Shown: piece by piece, positions 23,796 through 29,658 of the stretch
Layout: every line of letters begins with the position of its first letter
Numbering within the stretch: the first letter of the stretch is position 1
Source: Dethiothermospora halolimnae
GTDB taxonomy: Bacteria; Bacillota; Clostridia; Tissierellales; VENL01
Assembly (NCBI RefSeq): GCF_037577855.1
Contig: NZ_JBAKFX010000048.1
Location: forward strand, 1 to 29,658
Direction of reading: 5' to 3'
DNA length: 29,658 nt
Notes under the pieces: model-generated
Database searches by the model: none
What the model was told of the DNA's origin: nothing
The model's input: the letters and a program-made list of their open reading frames with translations, nothing else
Made by a program: the position numbers and the translations under genes

Positions 23796-23896
23796 CAATA
23801 AATACAAGTTTTTATATATTTATTGCGGTGAAAAATCTCTGCACTTCCTATCCTGGACTTTGCACAGAATAAATAAGTACTAAAATGTATTTATTC
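23796..23896. repeat. Paired mirror hairpins around a GC-richer core in the fabF-rnc gap
   Basis: CAATAAATA (23796-23804)/TATTTATTG (23817-23825) and GAATAAATA (23867-23875)/TATTTATTC (23888-23896) are two hairpins of identical design: 9-bp stem, 12-nt loop. Between them lie 41 nt with much higher GC. The four arms can also pair with each other across the core, so the element can switch between local hairpins and one long nested fold. The core shares AAAATCTCTGC with a spot at 1425-1435 after thiN. It could be a small mobile repeat remnant or a structured RNA. Confidence 0.5.
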
Positions 23897-23951
23897 CAAT
23901 ATTAATTACATTTTATTTGCATGTATATTGATAAATGTAGTAAACTATATG

Positions 23952-24009
23952 TTGGATAATATTGTAGATATTTTAAAACTTTTTTTAAAGTATATACAAT
24001 ATTATCTAA
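23952..24009 (+). promoter_or_regulatory. Long hairpin in the rnc leader, candidate RNase III autoregulation site
   Basis: Arms 23952-23978 and 23983-24009 pair along 27 positions with a single G-A mismatch (23967/23994) and two G-U pairs (23954/24007 and 23971/23990); loop CTTT. The outer half is GATAATATTGTA with TACAATATTATC. It ends 10 nt before the rnc ribosome-binding site GGAGGT. Double-stranded RNA longer than about 20 bp is what RNase III cuts, and E. coli rnc is known to be autoregulated through a leader hairpin. The plus side has no T-run, so it is not a standard terminator. Confidence 0.7.
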
Positions 24010-24029
24010 AAAAATAACGGAGGTAACTT

Positions 24030-24752
24030 ATGACGAAATTATGTGAAGGGCGACTAGAGAAATTATATAAGTTTCAAGAAAAGAGTAATTATAAATTTAA
24101 TAATATTAATTTGTTAAATAGGGCCTTAACCCACAGTTCCTATGCTAATGAACATAAAAAACACAGGATTTTATATAATGAAAGATTAGAATTTTTAGGG
24201 GATTCAGTTTTAGGAGTTGTGGTCAGTGATTATATTTTTGATAAATATCCCGGCTATCCAGAGGGAGAGTTAACTAAACTAAGAGCCACAGTGGTATGTG
24301 AACCAACCCTTGCCTTTGTTGCAAAAAAACTCTCTTTAGGAGATTATTTACTTCTAGGTAAGGGAGAAGAGTCCACCGGTGGAAGAACTAGGGTATCTAT
24401 ACTGGCAGATGCCTTTGAGGCAGTAATTGGGGCCATATATTTAGATGGACAATTAAAAAGTGCTAGAGATTTTGTATTAAATAATTTAACTAACATTATT
24501 GATGATGCAGTTAAAGGAAAAATTTTTATAGATTATAAGACAGAGTTGCAGGAAGTGGTACAGAAGGTTACAAAAAATAAAATAGCATATGAAGTAGTAG
24601 ATGAAAAAGGTCCAGACCATAATAAAATATTTTATGTGAATGTAAAAGTTGGAAATAAAACGCTGGGAGAAGGAATGGGTAAAAGTAAAAAAGAAGCAGA
24701 GCAAAGTGCTGCTAAATCTGCTTTAGGAACATTAGGTGGTATAAATGAGTAA
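24030..24752 (+). CDS. rnc: Ribonuclease III
   Basis: 240 aa. Cuts double-stranded RNA in rRNA processing and mRNA decay. Catalytic domain: signature NERLEFLGDSVL (50-61) with Glu54 and Asp58, and the second acidic pair Asp127/Glu130 in ADAFEAVIGAIYLDG. The C-terminal double-stranded RNA-binding domain (about 165-238) reads DYKTELQEVVQK ... GKSKKEAEQSAAKSAL. ATG 24030 behind GGAGGT. Its last 8 nt overlap the radical SAM gene. The leader contains a long hairpin that the enzyme itself could cleave. Confidence 0.97.
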   Translation: MTKLCEGRLEKLYKFQEKSNYKFNNINLLNRALTHSSYANEHKKHRILYNERLEFLGDSVLGVVVSDYIFDKYPGYPEGELTKLRATVVCEPTLAFVAKKLSLGDYLLLGKGEESTGGRTRVSILADAFEAVIGAIYLDGQLKSARDFVLNNLTNIIDDAVKGKIFIDYKTELQEVVQKVTKNKIAYEVVDEKGPDHNKIFYVNVKVGNKTLGEGMGKSKKEAEQSAAKSALGTLGGINE

Positions 24753-25827
24753 AACTTATCATATCATTCCAATATTTGTTCCCCATAGGGGGTGCCCCCA
24801 TGATTGTGTGTTCTGTAATCAACGGAAAATAACTGGATTATCTACTGAGATTACAGATAAGGATGTTGATGATACTATAAAAGAGTATTTAAAGACAATA
24901 CCTAAAAGTAACAAAAAACTAGAGGTTGCTTTTTTTGGTGGAAGCTTTACGGGAATTGATATAAAAGTTCAGAAAGAATTATTGGATGTAGCAAAAGAGT
25001 ATAAAGAAAAGGGATTAATAGATAATATAAGGTTGTCAACAAGACCCGATTATATTGATAAAGAAATATTAGATATTCTTAAAGGAAAAAAAGTGGATAC
25101 TATAGAATTGGGAGTTCAATCTTTAGATAAAGATGTATTAGAAAAAAGCAATAGGGGACATACCATGGAAGATGTTATTAATGCTTCAAATCTAATAAAA
25201 AGATATGGATTTAATCTAGGTCTTCAGATGATGGTTGGTCTACCCGGGGATACAGTAGAAAAATCTATAAATACCGCTAAACAAATAATAAGTTTATCTC
25301 CAGATTTTGTTAGGATATATCCCACCCTCGTTGTTAAGGATACCCATCTTGAAAACATGTATTTAGATAGAAACTACAAGTCTTTAACATTAGAAGAAGG
25401 AGTTTTTGTAAGTAGCATTTTATTAATGTTATTTAAGGTGAATGATATTGGTGTTATTAGAATAGGTCTTCAACCAACGGATAATATATCTTTAAATAAA
25501 GATTTGGTAGCAGGACCATTTCACCCATCCTTTAGACAAATGGTAGAATCTGAACTCTATAGAATAGTGATAGATAAATTTATGTCAGAAAATACAATAA
25601 CTAATGATATTATTATAGAGGTAAATAATAGTATAGTGTCGAATATAATAGGACAGAAGAAAAAAAATAAATCCTATTTAAAGAAGAAGTATAATATTAA
25701 AAACTTTAAAATAAATGGTACTAATATACCAAGGGATTATATGGCTTTTTATAATAATAATAAATATAATAAGATTAATATTAATAAATATATATATGAC
25801 TATTTGAAAGAAAAAAATATTATATAA
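24745..25827 (+). CDS. Elp3-like radical SAM protein
   Basis: 360 aa. An iron-sulfur/SAM radical enzyme: CxxxCxxC in GCPHDCVFCNQ (Cys17, Cys21, Cys24), FFGGSFTGI (SAM contact), LSTRPDYID, ELGVQSLDKDVLEKSNRGHT, and GLQMMVGLPGD. It resembles the radical SAM half of Elp3-type tRNA-modifying enzymes but lacks the acetyltransferase half. The C-terminal 80 residues are Lys/Asn/Ile-rich (KKKNKSYLKKKYNI, then NNNKYNKININKYIYDY) and less conserved in look. A gene of this type sits between rnc and smc in many clostridia. The substrate is unknown. Translation is coupled to rnc by an 8-nt overlap. Confidence 0.9.
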   Translation: MSKTYHIIPIFVPHRGCPHDCVFCNQRKITGLSTEITDKDVDDTIKEYLKTIPKSNKKLEVAFFGGSFTGIDIKVQKELLDVAKEYKEKGLIDNIRLSTRPDYIDKEILDILKGKKVDTIELGVQSLDKDVLEKSNRGHTMEDVINASNLIKRYGFNLGLQMMVGLPGDTVEKSINTAKQIISLSPDFVRIYPTLVVKDTHLENMYLDRNYKSLTLEEGVFVSSILLMLFKVNDIGVIRIGLQPTDNISLNKDLVAGPFHPSFRQMVESELYRIVIDKFMSENTITNDIIIEVNNSIVSNIIGQKKKNKSYLKKKYNIKNFKINGTNIPRDYMAFYNNNKYNKININKYIYDYLKEKNII

Positions 25828-25859
25828 TATTTAAGATATACTAGAAAGAGGTGGATATA

Positions 25860-28800
25860 TTGTACCTTAAACGTATAGAAATGCAGGGATTTAAATCCTT
25901 TGCAGATAAGATAGAAGTAGATTTTCAAGATGGAATAACTGCAGTGGTTGGACCTAATGGAAGTGGTAAGAGTAATATTTCCGATGCCATAAGATGGGTT
26001 TTAGGGGAGCAAAGTGCTAAAACCTTAAGGGGTAGCAAGATGGAAGATATTATTTTTGCAGGTACTCAAAGTAGGAGACCAGTAGGCTTTGCAGAGGTAA
26101 CGTTGATTCTTGATAATAAGGATGGAAAGCTTCCCGTTGAATATACAGAGGTAAGTGTAACCAGAAGGGTATTTAGGTCCGGTGAAAGTGAATACTATAT
26201 GAATAAAAACTCCTGTAGATTAAAGGATATAAGAGAGTTATTTATGGATACGGGAGTGGGAAAAGATGGATACTCCATTATAGGACAAGGTAAGATTGAT
26301 GAGATATTAAGTGGAAAATCGGAAGATAGGCGTAATCTCTTTGAAGAAGCTGTTGGAATAGTTAAACACAAAAGTAGAAAAGAAGATGCGAAAAAAAAGT
26401 TAGAGAAAACTAATGATAACTTAGTTAGAATTAATGATATAATTACAGAACTAGAAGGACAAATTACCCCTTTAGAGGAACAATCCAAGAGGGCTAAGAA
26501 ATATCAGAAATTATCGGAAGAATTAAAGGACCTAGAAATAAATTTATTTATTAGGGAGATAGATAGGTTAAAAGAGCAGGTAGAACATATAGAAAGTCAG
26601 AAACAATTGGTGGAGAAACAACTTAAATACAATAAAGAAGAAAAAGAAAAATTCCAGAAAAAGTATAATAAGATCAAAGAAGAAATTGATAACATGGATA
26701 GGAAGATAGATGATATAACAAATAAGAAATATACAACAGAAAATTATATTGAAAAGAATGAAGGGGATTTAAAGCTTTATAATGAAAAAAATAATACATT
26801 AAAAAAAGAAATAGATAGATTAGAGGGTGAAATATCAAATTTAAATGAAAAGATTATTAAAATCGATGAGGACAGTAAGGAAATTAAAGATCATAGGGAA
26901 GAATTAAATTCAAAAATTAAGATACTAAATAATGCAGTAGAAGAAAAAAACAAGAAGATTTCAGATATAAATAGAGAGATTGAAAGTAAAGAAAGAAGTA
27001 TTGAAGATAAAAAAGGAGACATTATAGAAATACTAAATAAAATATCTGATAAAAGGAGTAAAATAAATAGTTTAAATTCCTTTACTGAAAATATAGATAA
27101 AAGAATTTACCAGATAGAAAAGGAATTAAATGAACTTAATAAAAACAAAGAAAAAAATATAAAGGATATAAATAAAAATAAGGAAGATATAGAGTCAGTA
27201 AATAAAGAATTAAAACAATTACTAAGGGATAAGAGTAATGGAGTCCAAAATAAAAGGGAAGTTGAAAATAGATTTGATAGTTTATCAGAGGAAATGAGTA
27301 AGTTAAAAGGAGATATACAAGGAAAGATATCAAACTATAATTTACTTAAAGATATGAAGGAAGAATATGAAGGGTTTTACAAGAGTGTAAAAAATACTCT
27401 GAAGGCGGTGGATAGAAACCCTAGTTTAGGTAAGGGCGTGAAGGGAGTAGTTGCTGAGCTAATACAAGTTGATAAAAAGTATGAAAAAGCTATAGAAATA
27501 GCTTTAGGCTCCTCCCTTCAAAATATAGTGACTGAAACAGAAAATGATGCTAAAAATATCATAGAACATCTTAAAAAGAACAAATTGGGTAGAGTTACCT
27601 TCTTACCTATATCGTCTATTAAAGGACGAAGCTTGAATAACTACGAAAAAAAGATTATAAATACAAATGATAAGATAAATGTAGCATCAAATATTATTAA
27701 CTATGATGATACCTATAATGATATTTTCAAATACTTGCTGGGAAGAGTTTTGATTGTAGATAATTTAGATATGGGAGTGGAAGTGTCTAAAAGATGTAAT
27801 CATTCTTTAAAAATAGTTACTCTAGATGGAGATGTTATAAACCCTGGGGGCTCAATGACTGGAGGAAGCTACAAAAGTAATAGAACTAGTATTCTTAGTA
27901 GAGAAAGACAAATTAAAGAATTAAAGAAAAATATAAATCTGTTGAACAATAAATTAAAATCCAATGAAAAGGACTTAATATCCTTAAAAAGGGATATTTC
28001 AGACCATAGTAGTTCAATAGAAAATTTAGAAAGTAAAATTAACGATTATAATGTAAAATTGGCAAAACTGGAAAATGAACAGTTACAGTTAAGTAAAGAA
28101 AAGGAACAGATAAATAATTCTATAGGAAAGTATATTAAAGAAGAGGAACAGTTAAAAAATGAAAATAAAGATGCTTTGAAAAACATAGAAAAAATAAAAT
28201 TAGAACTAAAAAAATTAGAGGAAGAAAACACATCAATACAGGGTAATATAGATGATACGGTAAAGAAATTTGAGAAAGAAAGAAATATTAGAGATGAAAT
28301 ATCAAATGATATCTCCAATATAAGGGTTAAATTGGCGTCATCTAAACAGGAAATGAAATCTATAATTAATCAAGCTGAAATGTATGACAAAGATAAAAAT
28401 AATTTGATAGGGGATATAAAATTAAAAAAAGAAAATATCTCTAAAAATAAAAATAATTTAATAGTGATAGATAAAAAGATAAAAGAGTTAGGCAATAATA
28501 AAGAAGAGTTTAAAGTAAAACTAGGGGAATACAAGGAAATTCTAGATAAGATAAAAAAAGATAAAAAGACTTATCTAGAAACTTATAATGCAGAGGAAAT
28601 AAAGCTACAGAATATGAATGCCAAGATTAGTGACTTGGAGCGAAGCATGGGTACTTTAGATGTTAAATATGCAAGATATAATGTTCAACTTGATAATTAT
28701 ACAAATAAATTATGGGATGAATATGAAATGTCCTATCAGATGGCAATAGAACATAAAAGGGATATAGATAGCATATCAAAGGTACAGGATAAAATAAGGA

Positions 28801-29441
28801 AAATTAAAAGTAATATTAAGTCTTTAGGAAATATTAACTTAGATGCAATTGATGAATACGAAAGGGTTGAAGAAAGATTTGAGTTTATGAGTTCTCAAAA
28901 AGATGATTTGATGGAGGCTAAAAAGTCTTTAAATAGGGTTATTAAGGAATTGGAAGAAAAAATGCAGGAGCAATTTATTGCCGGTTTTAAAATTATAAGA
29001 AGTAATTTTCAAGAGATATTTAAGAAGCTGTTTGGAGGAGGAAAGGCCGATGTTTATTTACTGGATGAGGAGAATATATTAACCAGTGGTATTCAAATAG
29101 TAGCCCAACCCCCTGGAAAGAAGCTTCAAAATTTAAGTTTATTATCCGGTGGTGAAAAAGCTTTGACAGCCATATCCCTATTATTTGCCATATTAAAAAC
29201 TAAGCCTACACCGTTTTGTATATTAGATGAAATTGAAGCTGCTTTAGATGATGCCAATGTATATAGATATGCAGATTATCTAAAGGAATTTTCAAATAAT
29301 ACTCAGTTTATCGTAATAACCCATAGAAAGGGAACCATGGAAGGTGCGGATTCTTTATATGGCGTAACAATGGAAGAACAAGGTGTAAGTAGATTAATAT
29401 CAGTAAAATTAACAGAAGAGTTAACAGAAAAAGTAAGTTAG
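25860..29441 (+). CDS. smc: Chromosome segregation protein SMC
   Basis: 1193 aa, full length. The condensin-type ATPase that organises and segregates chromosomes, working with ScpA and ScpB (not here). Walker A GPNGSGKS (31-38) and Q-loop in the N-terminal head; coiled coil about 165-500; hinge about 520-670 (GVKGVVAELIQVDKKYEKAI ... GGSMTGGSYKSN); return coil to about 1010; ABC signature LSLLSGGEKA (1092-1101) and Walker B with DE at 1123-1124, ending in VITHRKGTM. TTG 25860 (MYLKRIEMQGFKSFADK) is chosen because GAGGTG lies 6 nt ahead and SMC proteins start here; a GTG at 25851 would overlap that site. Followed after 12 nt by the ORF in the ftsY position. Confidence 0.95.
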   Translation: MYLKRIEMQGFKSFADKIEVDFQDGITAVVGPNGSGKSNISDAIRWVLGEQSAKTLRGSKMEDIIFAGTQSRRPVGFAEVTLILDNKDGKLPVEYTEVSVTRRVFRSGESEYYMNKNSCRLKDIRELFMDTGVGKDGYSIIGQGKIDEILSGKSEDRRNLFEEAVGIVKHKSRKEDAKKKLEKTNDNLVRINDIITELEGQITPLEEQSKRAKKYQKLSEELKDLEINLFIREIDRLKEQVEHIESQKQLVEKQLKYNKEEKEKFQKKYNKIKEEIDNMDRKIDDITNKKYTTENYIEKNEGDLKLYNEKNNTLKKEIDRLEGEISNLNEKIIKIDEDSKEIKDHREELNSKIKILNNAVEEKNKKISDINREIESKERSIEDKKGDIIEILNKISDKRSKINSLNSFTENIDKRIYQIEKELNELNKNKEKNIKDINKNKEDIESVNKELKQLLRDKSNGVQNKREVENRFDSLSEEMSKLKGDIQGKISNYNLLKDMKEEYEGFYKSVKNTLKAVDRNPSLGKGVKGVVAELIQVDKKYEKAIEIALGSSLQNIVTETENDAKNIIEHLKKNKLGRVTFLPISSIKGRSLNNYEKKIINTNDKINVASNIINYDDTYNDIFKYLLGRVLIVDNLDMGVEVSKRCNHSLKIVTLDGDVINPGGSMTGGSYKSNRTSILSRERQIKELKKNINLLNNKLKSNEKDLISLKRDISDHSSSIENLESKINDYNVKLAKLENEQLQLSKEKEQINNSIGKYIKEEEQLKNENKDALKNIEKIKLELKKLEEENTSIQGNIDDTVKKFEKERNIRDEISNDISNIRVKLASSKQEMKSIINQAEMYDKDKNNLIGDIKLKKENISKNKNNLIVIDKKIKELGNNKEEFKVKLGEYKEILDKIKKDKKTYLETYNAEEIKLQNMNAKISDLERSMGTLDVKYARYNVQLDNYTNKLWDEYEMSYQMAIEHKRDIDSISKVQDKIRKIKSNIKSLGNINLDAIDEYERVEERFEFMSSQKDDLMEAKKSLNRVIKELEEKMQEQFIAGFKIIRSNFQEIFKKLFGGGKADVYLLDEENILTSGIQIVAQPPGKKLQNLSLLSGGEKALTAISLLFAILKTKPTPFCILDEIEAALDDANVYRYADYLKEFSNNTQFIVITHRKGTMEGADSLYGVTMEEQGVSRLISVKLTEELTEKVS

Positions 29442-29453
29442 GAGGAAAATTTT

Positions 29454-29658
29454 ATGTGGAAAAAACTTTTTAAATGGGGAAGAAAAGATAAAGAAGAAAG
29501 TAAAAAAACAGATGAGAGAGGAGAGGGGAGAGAGGAGAGAGAAGAAACTAAGATTAAAGAGTTAATTGATGAAAATCATCCTTTAACTATTAGTCTGGGA
29601 ATATCTGTGTTTAGAAAACATAGTAATGATAAAGAAGATCTTATAGAGAAGGCTGATC
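29454..29658 (+). CDS. Partial ORF in the ftsY position: FtsY-like start joined to a GGDEF-like segment
   Basis: Starts at ATG 29454, 9 nt after TAGGAGG, 12 nt after smc, where ftsY (signal recognition particle receptor) is expected. Residues 1-32 fit an FtsY basic/acidic head (MWKKLFKWGRKDKEESKK, then E/R-rich). From about residue 33 the text is KIKELIDENHPLTISLGISV followed by FRKHSNDKEDLIEKAD, which matches the end of a diguanylate cyclase GGDEF domain (the LT(I/V)S(L/I)G(I/V) strand and the D.E.L...AD helix) and not the FtsY NG GTPase. The change falls at a purine-only run (about 29513-29548). The frame is open to the window end. It is either a true fusion, a shortened or replaced ftsY, or a misassembly. 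Confidence 0.6.
   Translation, partial: MWKKLFKWGRKDKEESKKTDERGEGREEREETKIKELIDENHPLTISLGISVFRKHSNDKEDLIEKAD

Overview
The window is low-GC, AT-rich DNA from an anaerobic, spore-forming Firmicute, most likely class Clostridia or Tissierellia. The evidence is the gene order (a fusion of the Bacillus ylbH-ylbN and yloU-smc neighbourhoods), strong GGAGG ribosome-binding sites, several TTG starts, FabK as the enoyl-ACP reductase, a FapR-controlled lipid operon, acetate kinase, and the sporulation membrane protein YlbJ. Nearly everything is core housekeeping. I see no prophage, plasmid, CRISPR array, rRNA or tRNA. Species cannot be read from the sequence.

Layout. 1-125: the 3' end (domains V and VI) of a group IIC intron, cut by the window edge and lying just upstream of a thiamine uptake/activation pair, thiT-thiN. 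1558-1893: two small, related, two-helix membrane proteins sit between thiN and rpmB, where Bacillus keeps spoVM. 1951-2142: rpmB on the minus strand. 2358-8085: a plus-strand run asp23/yloU, fakA, recG, rsmD, coaD and a coiled-coil protein. 8168-9457: ylbJ (minus) with a candidate sigma-E promoter. 9576-10667: an MscS-type channel. 10710-12008: guanine deaminase (minus), facing it. 12329-14380: a patatin-like protein converging on tmcAL (minus).

14644-22385: ackA; then DUF177-rpmF from a perfect-consensus sigma-A promoter; then fapR-plsX-fabH-fabK-fabD-fabG-acpP from a promoter whose start region is covered by a 17-bp FapR operator. fabF follows after a hairpin. Together these genes supply acetate/ATP metabolism, ribosomal protein L32, and the initiation and elongation steps of fatty acid synthesis feeding phosphatidate synthesis. 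fabZ and accABCD are not in the window. 24030-29441: rnc, an Elp3-like radical SAM protein and smc. The last 205 bases begin an ORF in the ftsY position.

Most interesting points: (1) the rnc leader can fold into a hairpin of about 26 bp ending 10 nt before the ribosome-binding site, an ideal RNase III substrate and a candidate autoregulatory device; (2) the ORF after smc begins like FtsY but runs in frame, across a purine-only stretch, into what reads as the C-terminal part of a GGDEF domain, so it is either a real fusion or an assembly chimera; (3) the paired small membrane proteins in the spoVM position; (4) the intron in the thiT leader. Both window ends look like repeat or low-complexity borders, so the window may be a whole contig.
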